From positions 62,001-126,000 of the forward strand of contig JABVXU010000006.1 in the NCBI GenBank assembly GCA_013365365.1: a stretch of DNA of 64,000 bases, given 5' to 3'. Positions 12,745-26,325 of this stretch are shown piece by piece (positions within the stretch are counted from its first letter, which is position 1; each line of letters opens with the position of its first letter). The notes beneath the pieces are model-generated. The model was given only the letters and a program-made list of their open reading frames with translations. It did no database searches and was not told the DNA's origin. The DNA is from Cruorifilaria tuberocauda (Eukaryota; Nematoda; Chromadorea; Rhabditida; Onchocercidae). The position numbers and the translations under genes were made by a program.

Positions 12745-14275
12745 ATGAAAGTGGTTGGGCTAACTTCAGGAGGGAAGGATAGCTGCTATAGCTTAATGAT
12801 GTGTATGAAGGATGGACATGATGTCGTATGCCTAGCTAATTTACATCCACCAAATGGTAGCGAAGAGGAGATGGACAGTTACATGTATCAGTGTGTCGCC
12901 CACACAGGACTTCAGGTAATTTTTTTTTCCATCCTCTTAAATCAGACCCTAAAATTCTTGCGTCCGCTTGTGCAGACGTTCAGAGGAAATTTGTGATCAA
13001 TTCTTTCCTGTTTATAGATTATATAGAATGGTCGTCTGATTTAAAGCTGTCAGGTTATTTCGAACTGCAATTAAGACTGGTTATAGGTCTGGGGGATGGA
13101 GTGGTTCATTGCACTGCGATGATTACAAATAATTTTCGATTTCTCTCCAGTACTACTAATTAAACTGAAGATTAAGTTAGTAATGCCTATTTCAGTTACA
13201 CAGTGAAGCTTGTGGCCTACCGCTTTATCGACGTGAAATACGAGGAAGAGCATTGAAAACAGATGCGTTTTATGAACAAACAAATAATGACGAAGTGGAG
13301 GATCTGTATGAGTTGCTTGCGTTAGTCAAACAAAAACATCCAGATATTGAAGGTAATTTACTATTTTGCGAATACTCTTTTTAAGTACGAGACTGGTGGA
13401 TACGCGGTTTCTGAGAATCTTTTGAGCTTTTTTGCGTTATAAAATTTTTTTTTCAGCATTATGTACCTGCGTGTATGTAATATGTGTTTATTTTGAAAGA
13501 TCATGATTATATGAAATCATAATAATGTCACCCTTTTTCATATGTTATAAAATTTCTAACCTTCATGAGCTGTGTTTCTTCTCGTTTGTTTTAGTTATTC
13601 GCTGTCAAGTTCCGCAGTTATTATTAGCATTTTACATCAGGAATATTTCTCATTCCTTATCTGCTATCAGATCATTCTTTGAGCTTTAAATTTCCGTCTT
13701 ATATGTGGTCTATAGTTAATTTTTAAACTTCGGAATTTTGCAGCTGTTTCTAGCGGTGCTATTATGAGTAGCTATCAGAAAAATCGCATTCAGAATGTAT
13801 GCCAAAGACTGAATTTGGAATCACTAACTTACTTGTGGAACGTGAACGAAGCTCTACTCCTCGATGAAATCATTTCATCCGGAATTGAAGCAATTATTGT
13901 TAAAGTGGCTGCGCTAGGTCTGTCAACAAAACATCTCGGGAAAAGTTTAAACGAGGTGCATTCTAACGATATTTCCTAATTAATATGTGATATCATATTG
14001 TATAAACTTGATGCTGTCTTCATATACTGAATCGTAATGTTACATACACCATGCTTGTCTGTTTTTAGATGAAAAATCTTCTGTTGGATCTCAGTAGCCG
14101 ATACGGCGTTCATATTTGTGGTGAGGGCGGTGAATATGAGACGTTTGTTGTGAATTGTCCATTTTTTAAGAAACGAATTGTTATAGACGAAACAAAAATT
14201 GTGGAGCATTCTGCGAGTAATTTTGCAGCAGCGGCCTATCTTTGTCTTTCTAAATTACATCTTGAAAATAAATAA
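12745..14275 (+). CDS. DPH6: Diphthine-ammonia ligase
   Basis: Catalyses the last, ATP-dependent amidation that turns diphthine into diphthamide on elongation factor 2 (cytosol). Exons: 12745-12915, 13196-13352, 13744-13955, 14069-14275. The total is 747 nt, 248 residues. The start is set by the family N-terminus MKVVGLTSGGKDS, which contains the PP-loop nucleotide-binding motif SGGKDS at residues 8-13. Other family blocks are LPLYRREIRGR, DEVEDLYELL and a C-terminal HICGEGGEYETF. The length fits the short animal form; the YjgF-like domains fused to the fungal protein are absent. The stop codon directly follows an AATAAA (14267-14272), so a poly(A) signal may overlap the coding end. It converges with TOPBP1. 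Confidence 0.95.
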
Positions 14276-14979
14276 TTACAGTTTGCGTGCTGGTTTCTTT
14301 ATTACTCTTAGGGCAGTGAAAAAAGTGTTTGGAATTAGATTCAAGGCTCAATATTCATTTCATCATCCACTTTGTCGCTTTTTAATTAGATTTTTTTCAA
14401 CATGATTATCCATACAGAAAGCTTCAAGCCAATTGTTAAAATTCTTGGAAACGATATCCTTATGCATCCTTATGGAATCATGTAAATCTTCATATTTTTT
14501 TTAGATTAAAAATGTGTAAAACATACAATCATGTTTTATTAGTTGATTTTAAATGATCTATAATTGCAGCATATCTGATCTTTATGATATATATGTACAC
14601 ATATACAATGAAGAATTTAGTTTGTTCCAATCCAAAGAGCATGAAGGAACTACATTAGTTGGATGCTGAAAATAGAATACCACTGCGGTACTAAGAGATG
14701 AAAATTTTTCACAGTTCTACATATGAATATATTTTTTCGCCACTAAGGACATACGCTGGTCAGCGTTAACCTTAACTTAATTTTATGAAGAAAATTTAAT
14801 CAAAATAAAATGGTAGAAATGTGAATTCTTATCTGTTAATAGCCTCCTGCTAAAGATACCAAATATCAAACAATAAAAGACCTCGAAGCTAGCAATATTG
14901 AATAGTTGAGCATTTTACCTAAGCGCACATTAATTCATCCTCGGCAAGCAATAAAACTCGAATGCTGAGCATATTAAAA
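14276..14979. other. Convergent spacer between DPH6 and TOPBP1
   Basis: About 700 bp of AT-rich sequence holding the 3' ends of two convergent genes. I found no exon-like frame, repeat or RNA gene in it. Confidence 0.5.
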
Positions 14980-17900
14980 TCAACTACGACGAGTGCCTGC
15001 ATCTGACATGCGGCTTAACTCGGTTACGTAATCTTTATGGAAGTATTTTCTAACTTCATCTGGACTTTCTAGTGTTAAGTATGTGGCGAGGTAATCTATA
15101 TCGAAACACTCTATGTTGTTCTCGATAAGTTCGACCACTTCCTGAAAGATAACCAAATTTTCGTATCATCTCCTTGGGATTGAAAGAAGTTGACCAATTT
15201 TCCATGTATCTTACACTACTATTGTTGTGTTTTTGCCAAGAAAAAGGAAAATAGAGATTGGACACTTCAAACGTTGATTATGGCTTCAAAGCAAATTTCT
15301 TATTTTTTGAAAATCTCCTCCCATATACCGAAGATTCCAGCAAAACCAAAGTGAATGCGAGCTGACCTGCGGATTCCAGAACCTCGATTTTTCAACAAGT
15401 GCAACAGTGAATCCTTCCAATGAACAAATATCATCCCTAAAATTTAAGCATGATTTTCTTGAGCAAACAAGAAACTTTTCTTCAGAAGAATCTAGTTTGA
15501 GACCAGTCTAACCATCCTAGTGTTTCTCAATTAAAGAAAAAAATAAAACAAATATCTACCTTAAATAAGCTCTCCCACCACCGAAATGTATGATACGTCT
15601 AAGGTCGGCAAACCGTCGACGACCACAGTAAAGTAATGCTTTCCATTTATGGAAGGCCCTTTCATTCGAATTCTGCAATTAGATCACTGTTGCACTAATT
15701 TGTTTTGATAAACCATTAGTTTTTCTTTCTTGTTTATTATCTTGGAAATCACAAGACTCCTTCATTCTAATAAAATACGAGAACAATTGACAGCGACAAA
15801 ACATCTGAGATACGACCCATAAGAATTGACTAACACTAGCCCTTCTAGCCTTTGGGCATAGCTATTTTAGCAAAGATATTGACTATATTGAGGAGTTAGT
15901 AATTCTAATCGACATTTGTTAAAAATTTCCACAACCTTTTCGATCTTCCGTCGCCATCGTGGGCAAGCCAATGCAAAAGAAAGAAAACGAGATTGTGATG
16001 AGAGCAGACGATGTTTAACCACTGAATGAACACTTCCCCATTCGTAATTATCAATCTAGGAAAATATCAATGCAAAAATTCAAAATAAATTCCATATGCT
16101 TTTGAGGCTTCTCGAAGAACTGTCAAATTCGTGACTATTCGGCATTTCATCTTAGAGAAATGTTTCCTATAAATTTCATCAATTGAAATTTAATTCACTG
16201 ATCGAAAAATTCTATTTTAAATGATCACAATTTGAATACCCTATCAAAGTGATCTGACTTCAGTTCTACAACTTGGATTTACCACAATAGAAATTTTTTC
16301 AATAGGCGATATCGTGTACCACGGAATAACCAACAATGACAGCAACATTATCAATGAAAGGGAGGATGCTAAGGAATAAATACAAAATCATTACAATAGG
16401 AAAGAGAAAAGTGATGGTTATGAAAATAAAAAATTAGAAACATTAAAGAGAAAATAGAACGCATATATGGATTTTTTCAGTCTCTTTAGCTACTTTACTC
16501 ACCATTCCATATAAAATGAATTCCTTATTTCCTTAGTATGCATTAGGCTGGAATTCTTAATGAGCTAACGATCTAATTGATTAATGTTAACCTCAAGCCA
16601 CTTTGATTGTGCATGAGAATCGACCACATAGTCTTCATCAACAATTACCAGTCCTTTTGCAATTGAACAAAGCAATTTTTCATTGCGCACTACACGACCA
16701 CAGACCAGATGGGTTACCTTTTCACCGAATTCATTGCATACTTCTCCACCTAACTCCTGAACCATAGTTACGAGGGCATTTCTATCCTATGAAAAATAAG
16801 TGACTGTTCCAGAACAATTAAAATAGGTATATGAATACAAACTCTTCCATAAACTACTCTCCGAAATGATCAACAGTTATTAGCTAGGTGATTTTTCACA
16901 ACTTATATTTGATCGAAGTTTCATTTTACATTATAGTGAAACTTTCGTTTTTTAATTATCTGATCAGTGTGTCAGAACATCTTAAATTATTAACATTATC
17001 ATAATAAGACTGCATTTTTAAATGAGACTTACATGCTGCACAATTGAAGTGAAACATATTATCTTAGAGGATATGACCGGTGTTCTTATTATAACAGCAT
17101 TTCCATATTCTTCCATAGTGCTTGAATTCAAATACATACTCCAAAAAGAATCAAATCAAAACTTGGTGACGATATCGCCATTTTCAAAAACAAACTGGAC
17201 GTTGGGATGATTTTCTTGTTCAGTAAAAAATAATTTACGAATTTAACTTTGAAAATAAAAATAAAAATCAAGTGCAAATAATTCTTTTTACCGTTCGTTT
17301 AAATTATGAGCATAATCAAAGTCACAGAAACTTTATAAATTTTCTTTTTCAAAACTGACCAGTCAAGAGTAATAATTGATGCAAAAAAGCAACAAAAGAT
17401 AAATGTGAACGATTATTAACTATTAACTCACTTCGTTTTATTTCCTTGATTCTCCTCTTCTATTTCAGCAAAAGCAGATATTTTTTCATCGCTCTCTTCC
17501 TACGAATAAAAAATAAATTTTCGTCGCTTTAAAAAAACCTTGGAAAGCTTAATTAGGAATTTAATTCATACTATTTCACTAGTTTTATTTTTTCATCGCT
17601 TTCCGCATCAAATATTGCCTTAAGCATTACAGAATTAGATGAAAACAATATGCAAAATACCGTCGAAAAAAATGACTCAAAGAGAAACATCGAGATCTCA
17701 GCAGTTGAAATAGAATTAAAATCTGAAAAAAAGAACGATAATTTAAATTAAAAAAAATTATTTTCAATCTGCAAAAACTTACCAGCTCTCTATCGAAAGG
17801 GTTGAGTATCTGTGTAGCGATGCTAGAAAACACATCATAATTACAGAAATCACAAACTAGTAATAATCTGTCGTTGACAAATAGAATCAATGAAATGATT

Positions 17901-20900
17901 TAAAGTGCTAACAAATTTCATAAATTTTTAAGCATATCAGTTTTTTTAACACAAATACAAATATGTGCAATACACAAATAAAGAAAGGCGAGAGCATTAA
18001 TATAAAAGCTTACGGACGAGGGCTGCTTTCTTTCCAACTGTAATATTCCGGTTCAGGTGGTTCAACACATCTTTTTTTAGCATTGCGTTTTGGCGATCCC
18101 ACCGGAATGTATACTTTTGCTTCCTTTTCTTCCTTCTGGAAAAGTAGGTAGGCGACGCTTTTTCGAGAAGTTGAGATTTAATCCACTACACGTAGAAAAG
18201 ATTCAAGTAAGACTAATTAGTCAATAGATCGCAAGATTTTAAGGCTATCACTATGTCCCTTCATTTTTTATAAGAATAAATGGAACCAACATACACGTTG
18301 TTTCTTCTTTTCAGCTTCTTTAGATCGTATATATTGGTCTCTTTGTACAACAAGTTTCGCCAGTTTTTCAGCTATCTTTCTCCTTAAAATGACTGTTTAA
18401 TCTGACATGCAAGATTTATAATCAATTTAAATTAAAGTTCTACCAGAAATATGCGCATTTAATATATACGTAGAAGTATCTGAGAAGTTACGCTAAATGT
18501 AACAATATAATATTAACAGACTATAAATAAATATAATATTAACAAACTTTTTCTCGTCTTTTGAGATAACAGGTTCATAACGATTCTCAAAAACTGTTGT
18601 CCTTGCTTTTTTAGGACTTTCGACAAGCCCAGGAGTAGTCGGTAAAATTGATTCGGAATTTCTTTTATTTTGCCTATTCTACAAAATTATGGGATTATCT
18701 GGTCTTTAAAAAAAATTAAATTATGAATTAGTTTTTGTAGAAAGCTCAGGTTCTCAAAATAATAGTAATGCTATTATTCGAATAAAATGAAGCTATATAT
18801 ACACAAAATTTAACTACTATTCAACCTTGACTAGTTCTGTGAAAAACAATGCAAAATAAACAAAGTATTATTACCAATATAACGTCTTAAAATATTGTTC
18901 TTATTACATGCAGTTATTATATTAACAAGTAATCCATAAAGTCTACCTGCATGCGAATATAATCATTATCTTGCTTATTGGATGATGTCCAGAGAGCTTT
19001 ACTTGTCTCAGCGGTTTTAACCACTGCTTTACCGAGTGCATAGCCTACTACTGTATTATTCTGCAATTATTAAAGATATATAGTTGTGGACATAAAATAA
19101 AAAACAACATAACAATTACACAAAGTGCTAGCATCTGAAAACATGATAACTCAACAATTCAAGTAGCGATGGCATGTCATGGCATTGACAGTATCGACAA
19201 TCATGTTTTTATTTTTAAAAAAAATTTGGCAAGCTGAGTAAATGTATTTAAAACGATTGTTACAAAGACAGATTATACGTCTTTATGAGATGAAAAATCT
19301 CACATGTTACCTACACTAAGCAAGATTAAACACGTTCATTTTATTATTTTATTAAGGACAAATAAAATAAGACCAGAACTCTGCAAGCTGAAAACTTACC
19401 CAAGTCTCTCCATTTGGTGAAATACTCTGTGTATTTATTCCATCGACATAAGCAAATGCATCAGCAAGATCCAAAACGGCTCCCAAATTGCTGTTAGTCT
19501 GCTCTTGAGAATTTTTCTCGGCATGCTGCTGGAAAGAAAAAAATTAAATATTTAGAAATAACAATAATTTCATTTCGAATGATTTTGTTAACTACCTGAA
19601 AGAAGTCTTTTTTACTTTGCAAAAATAAGCCATGTATTTGCATTTTCAGTAGATATTCCCCGAAAACAAGATACCATTATTCAAATAATATAAGGAAGAA
19701 TCAATATACCAACATTTCCACCACCAAACATATTCTGATCCAATATTTTTGGTATTTGATGCTTTTTGGCATTTGATCTTCTTACGCTTTCCACATTTTG
19801 GATTAAATTATGCTGTAGTACATTTATCCCACAACGTTGTGAACTTGTCTCCTTTCCGTTCTTGTTTAAAGTTTTTTGAGTGAGCAGACCACGATTATCA
19901 GTTAATTTATTCATCATATTTGATTTTTCACTACTTAGTTTTCGCTGCGCAGCATGCATCCATAATCGATCACTCCGCACATAATTTTTGAACGGTTGAC
20001 TATGGAATAAATGTGGTAGCACTGGTTGCATTCGATTCTAGAACCAAAAAATTGCTATTCTGGACAACTTTGTAACTGAATAACTGAATAGAGAAAAACG
20101 AATATTTGAAACCTTTCGTTTTTGGTAGTAACACAATTTTGATTCACTACCTGAATGATTGATTCGATGATCCACGATGGATCCAGGACAGGTATTTGCA
20201 ATCGACGTGCAGATTCAGTAAGATCCGTTTCAGCAACGGTTACTATCTCTGTACAGATATTTAACTGCTCAATTTCACCTAAGTATTTTTTCACGCTGAA
20301 AAATTGAATAAGAATAAGAAAACAAATAAATAAGAAAAATAAAATAAGAAAAATAAGAAAAAAGAATGATTTTAAATCATAATTTGACGTTCATTGATTA
20401 TAGAATAAATAAGAAGCTGAACAACAAATGGACTAAACGGAATTGACATGTGAGTTTTAAAAAATTGAAATATGATCATACTTATAATGTAATAAAATTG
20501 TTATTAAAAAATGCGTTGCACTGGATGATCTCTCCGTACTTCAGCATCTCTTACTAAGAGGTCACTTGAGTTGAATTCCCTTCAGTTCTTGAAATTCAGC
20601 ACTTCTTTACAATATAAAATGAAAAAGAAACCTACTCCGCACCAAATTTATACAGAATAGTGGTGAAAATATTCTTCTCCGTTTCGGATAACGTACTCAA
20701 ACCAATAACACGCCCGTCGAAAATCTGAGAAGTTTCATATACTTCGATAGGTCGATAAAGTGGATGCTGTTCGACATTAATTACTGCAGCTCTTTCAATA
20801 CATTCTTGCTAGAATTCAAAAATAACGAATGAAATCAAACAGATCGAAATTAATGAGAAATATTCTAGACATCATAACCACTCTTGAAACTAAAGATATG

Positions 20901-23900
20901 GTTACTTTTCCTACAACTAACAGAGAAATCTATTATTTCGAGATATATGTTAGGTTTAAAAGTCTTTTCCCCAACTTCCTTAATAGTTTTATCAAAAATT
21001 ATATTTTAGCTTATGCGCATGCGTTACATCGTAAGATAAACTAATAAAAAAAGAAAGTGAAGACAAATATTTAAAAACTATAGGAGTGATCATCTTTATT
21101 TTCATGTCATCTCCATTTTTTGAAACAAGATAAATTTCATTCATTTTTCAAATTTACTGTAACGTATACCAATACCAAATCTCAGAAATGTAAAATTCAT
21201 CATAAAAAACAAAAGGAGAATAAACAATATCAACTGACCATACTCTATCAACATAGAATAAGAAATTAAACGTGAAAAGACTCATTTCTACTGCCAATGC
21301 TAGCACTGCTAGCTTACTGACCATATTGCAGAGTGGTTAGGTTTTGTTTTCTACAGTTTGGCTAATACAGTAAAACTCACAGTCAGTAGAATTTAAGCTA
21401 TAATATATGCTTTTTTGATTATTACATCGATAGAGATATCATGTCGGTGTATTTCGTAGTGTATTAAAGATTCTGTAGTTTTGTGCTCAAGTGCATTTAT
21501 AGTTGGTTTTGTACAAGAGACTTTGTATTAAAACCTATAATTGTACAAGAAACAACAATGTCTTATATTGTTGACGAAAATTACGTACCAACCAAAATGT
21601 TGAAACAACACTACCGCAGTTGAAATTTGTTGCGTTTTCATTAAGCAAATAATCCAGTACTTCACATACCATAAAATCAACCCATATTTTTGTCTTTTGC
21701 TCTACCTTACCTGAAAAGCCCTTATTGAGAATGTACATTTATCCAATAATTCGTAGTTAAAATTCTAGCTATTATATTGTTTAATATAACCTAATTGATT
21801 GCGTTTGCCCAGAATATACACATTCCTGTAAAAATATTACTACCTCCATGACTTTCGATATCAGAAAACAATTTATCTCGATTTTCTCCTTTCGTAACAA
21901 CAATGCGAAATGACAACCCAGCGAACAAACAACGACTATCGTCGCCGCCTTTATCGCCGTTGCTTGCCGGTCTTTCCCACATAATTTCTTCTGCAGAATT
22001 CAACCCAGCATTCAGCAACATTCCGACAGCTCTGCCTAACAATCTAGTTCCTACCTGGAATAATGACAATTAATTTAGATTCGAAAGTTAATAATTTTGA
22101 AATAAAAGAATAAAAATAAGTTAACGGGGTAAATAGGAAAAGTATATGTTATTCCAAATAAGATTTAAGAGACTATGTTTTTTTTAAATAAATGAAACAA
22201 GAACTAAAGTACTACGTAACCTTAAGATAGGAAGCTAAGCTGAATTTAAAGAAAAAAACTAGTTCTCTGATTTAACCCAGAGAGGATTCATCCTTCAAAG
22301 TTAAGTAGAATCAATATCAAATAGGAAAAGAACTGCAAAAAATTATTTTTCTTTGTTTCTTTTAATTCTAGTAAAACTTCGAAACAACTGATTTTAAAAT
22401 TTTTAAATAGAATCCAAAAGCAAATCTACTTCAGTGATTTCCAATGTGGTTTTCGTTTCCGATTCATCGCTATAATTAAGTCCTTTCAAAGCTGTTACAC
22501 TTAATTTATGTTGCGAAAGTTTAAAACTACTTTTTTCTTCTTTAAACACCAAGTAATCTGATTCATCCAAGACTATTTGTGCTTTGGCACAATCCAACAA
22601 CCATTCACATGTAACCACTTTCACATTACTGCGCGCCTTTTCCTCAAGCTGCAAATAAAAATTTTATGAACAGTGCTAACGAAATATATTTTCACTATTC
22701 AAACTTTTCCACATAGCAACATATTTATTGTCTACTACAAGGGACTGGCGAACAGTGGCTTTCGTAAGACGAAAAATGTGTTATTCCTTTTTCCGTTTAC
22801 TAAATTAAGTGTTCCGAATCATCTACCCTAAAAATACATTATGAAATAAGTGCCATGACCCTGCAGAAACTTTTCGAATTGTGGATAAATTTTTGTTAAA
22901 TCGAAGCCAACAGAAATCAAATTCATCGTCCTGAAAGTTTTGGGAAGTTCAGTATTAATACTCAAACTGCAATGTTTAATACTTGACAACTGAAGAAGAC
23001 CTGCTTAATCAACTTCCAGTCTAGCCTTTGTGGACCAACTACCACATGAGTAGTATCAGTATACACAAGCTTATCACGTCGACCCGATCCAACTTTATTG
23101 GTAAGCCATTTGTATTTTTTGAAATTTTCATCCTCCATTCCACACAAATAGATGATGCAATTCTTAAATCGAAGTGAGCTGAATTATTCAAAAAAACAAA
23201 GCAAAAGCATTACCTGAAAATATTTCGCAGAAATCCTGCTAAAATTCTTCAGCAGTTCAGCAGAAAAATAGACAGTCTATCTCAAAAAAAAAAGGAAATT
23301 CAAAAACACAACATTTCGAGAAAAAAAAAGCATACGCTCATGAAATCATTAAAACGAAGGGCATCTAAATCGAAGAATGCAATGGGATCTACTTCCATAG
23401 TCGTTCGCTGCGACGGTTTCACTTTTAACGAATTACTGTAAAGATTGTAATAAAATTGAGACTAGTAAGTAAATTTGAAATCTGTATATATTGTCTAGAC
23501 CACAAATACCTAGCGGTCATTCAGTACATCATCAACATAAGATTTACATGATAGAGTTTGGGTTTTATGAAAAATATTTCACATATTAAGTACCAATTAA
23601 TTCATTTAATTCTTTATTATTTACAGATGACCTTTATTTCAAGTAATTTATTTTGCCGTAAATAAATACTTTTATTTAACTTTTTTATTCTATAAACAAA
23701 TTTGAATAACAAGAGAGGGCAAATAATGAAAAAACCTTCCGCTAACGGCTGATTGACTCATTTCTGTAGCAGTAATTTCACTTTTCGTTAAGTGCACCTG
23801 TGAAATAGCGTTTGACAGTAGTCTATTATTTTCCGATGCATCTACAATCAATCCCATGTAAAACTTCTTGTTTCTCTCGTTTTTTTTAATGAGAAACTTT

Positions 23901-26325
23901 TTTTATCCCATTAAATGGGTGAGACTATCATAATTCTAGAATTACTTTTAGAAATTGCTTGCTGGTGAAAGGCTAGTAATTGCACGTTTATATACAGAAT
24001 GTTTTCTTTGCAATGAATAAGATGAAATTGAAATTGGTAATAATGCCCAAATTAAAATAGAATTACTTCCTATAATTCTTACTCTATAGGTCACTCACAA
24101 CAAAAAGCTTAAAAATTGAGGAAAAAACACATCAAACATGTTGTCTCTTGCAGATTAGCTGGGCGATGAATGAAACTAATTTCTAGATTTGTAAGCGGTT
24201 GAAACTGAGTAAGTTGTGAGACTCGTGGTATACTATATCCGTCAGCAGAATTGATCCTGGTTTCATAAAGCCTTTCAGGAAGACGATATCCCTAAAATTA
24301 AGATAAAAGTAATGGGAAAGACAATTGCTCGTCACAGCAAGCCTTCACAAAAAGATCTGAAGAAAAAAAATTCAGTGTTTTTCAATTTTTTTTAAATGAA
24401 CAAACCTTCTCAACACTTTTTGTAACCCATCGCAAACGAACAATTCTGATTTGATTCCAGCCCCATTTTCGAGCAATTTTATATTTCTCACCCGAATTTA
24501 AGTTAGTCACTAAATGAGTGCAGTAGTTTTTTTTCATATTTCCTGTATAGATACCACCATTTGCTTCAATAAGGCGTGAAAGTGTTGAACGGTCTTGAGG
24601 AGCTATACCTGAGCAGCTTATAACCTTAAATATACCAAGTATAAATAATTATGAATAAGTATGAATAATTCGTGGTATTCAGATTATTTCAATTATCTAA
24701 CCTAGATAAGTAGTCAATTCTATGTTGTCCTTGATAAATTTGAAAATTCAATATTTTCATCCCGTACAAACACTGATATCTATTATTCGTGTTATTGTTG
24801 TATTTAGATCACTAGCAGATGGAAATTCCATTCAGTGACGTAGAAAAAAAAGAACTTACACATTTAACGAAAATTTGGAGCTTATGTTCGCTAATAAATT
24901 GCTCATCAGTATATTTTGCTTCACTAAACGCTTTTGCACTTTTCCATGCAGCAAATATCCAGCTGACTGACATTACTGGAACTAAATAGTCTACAGCAGT
25001 CTGGAAGATGCTTTATTATTGTATGACGACAACACATATTTAAAAATAGGTTTGCTCTTTAATCCACGGTGGCAATCTTACAGCCTTATCAACGTTTGAA
25101 GAAAGAATCCTTAATCCTTAATGTATATATTTTTTGTTATTCTGAAATAATAAATTTATATTAAATTCATCTGAAAAATACTAAATGAACTAACAACAAA
25201 TTTTTTGGATTCTGTGTCCTGAGAATCAGCGACTAAATGGGTAACTTTTCTCGTGAAAGCTTTAGAAATTGTTCCACCCATCATCTTCACAAGCGAAATT
25301 TGGTGTTCCTGAAACAACAAACAAATAAAAAAAATGAAATCTAATAGAGATAAATATTAATGATACCCGATTTAGTTTCAGCTGCCACTCAAAAGACAAA
25401 CAAGGAAGTGGATTCATAAGTAAGGAAGAAAATGATAGTTAAAATATGGCAAAGATAATAGACTACAGAAACAGATAGTAAACCCGTGTTTTTATTTCGA
25501 TCCCACTGAAGCACACGATGGAATCTTGCAGAGTTGTGGACCACACAGGCGAGTGTCGTTTTGGAAGACGTTCTTTCTTTTTCAGACATGTTATAAGTGC
25601 TAATGCTCCATATACTCTGATTTTTTATGATATATAGTGAATTTAATTATCATATACATTGTACACATAGTAGAATAAATCCATGGATTTTTTTTGCGCT
25701 CACTTTAATGGCTTCATAGAGTTCATAACAAAGCTTCAAGTATATCTTATTAATGCAAGATTTATAAATCATCTCTAGTTTTTTTGAGGAATTCAGCTGG
25801 TTTATAAAGAAATACCTGCACTTTAAAGAGACTAAATGGTTAAATACTTCGCCTCTGAAGGCGGGCAACACATAGAAGTCATCACATTCAAACTTTCGAT
25901 CCAGGCAATCTTTGCTCCTGATCCATTTCGGATTCAATGATTTTTCCTTCAGCATCTTCAAAGACATTAGATTTATGGCTAGTGTTTTATGAAGATGAAA
26001 AAGAATTGAAAAAGCCTCATTACCACTATGCTTATTTTAATGAATATTATTGCAAAAAATGCAACTAACAAAACGAGAACATCGATGTACGAGAAAATGA
26101 TTTCTATTAATATATATCCGAAAAGGAAAGAGATGACAGGGTGATTGAAGAAGACTTGAAACCAACTTGGAAAAGATCCTCCTGATGAATGAGTTCATCG
26201 ATACGTGGGAAACCAGAAATGGCTTCACCAATTTCAACTTTCAACATCCAAAGCTGGTATTTCCCGACCATTTCGATATTTTCGCTCGATGAATTATTTT
26301 TTTTCCACGTTGTTTTTGGAGGCAT
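14980..26325 (-). CDS. TOPBP1: DNA topoisomerase II-binding protein 1 (multi-BRCT scaffold)
   Basis: Nuclear scaffold for replication initiation and ATR checkpoint activation (mus-101 in C. elegans). I trace 29 exons: 26167-26325, 25816-25955, 25484-25616, 25198-25308, 24860-25000, 24406-24624, 24138-24291, 23736-23841, 23336-23435, 23001-23162, 22430-22648, 21844-22054, 21589-21710, 20636-20808, 20151-20295, 19714-20037, 19400-19528, 18947-19060, 18548-18678, 18295-18382, 18014-18135, 17783-17822, 17432-17499, 17140-17194, 16592-16786, 15936-16055, 15560-15672, 15367-15436, 14980-15141. The total is 4026 nt, 1341 residues (human 1522). BRCT cores seen in order include VTHLVADSQ (25198 exon), CTHLVTNLNSGEKY (24406), THVVVGPQRLDW then VTCEWLLDC (23001/22430), LFAGLSFRIVV (21844), LDPSWIIESII (20151), KVTHLVCGRVVRNEK (16592) and the final pair ending YLTLESPDEV. 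Short mid-gene exons and the 5' start are the least certain parts. Confidence 0.93.

Noticed and set aside
17577..17609. Second copy of the ESDEKI-coding segment in a TOPBP1 intron
   Set aside because: It shares 15 bases with the exon at 17432-17499, but splicing it in would create a stop; probably a tiny duplication remnant.
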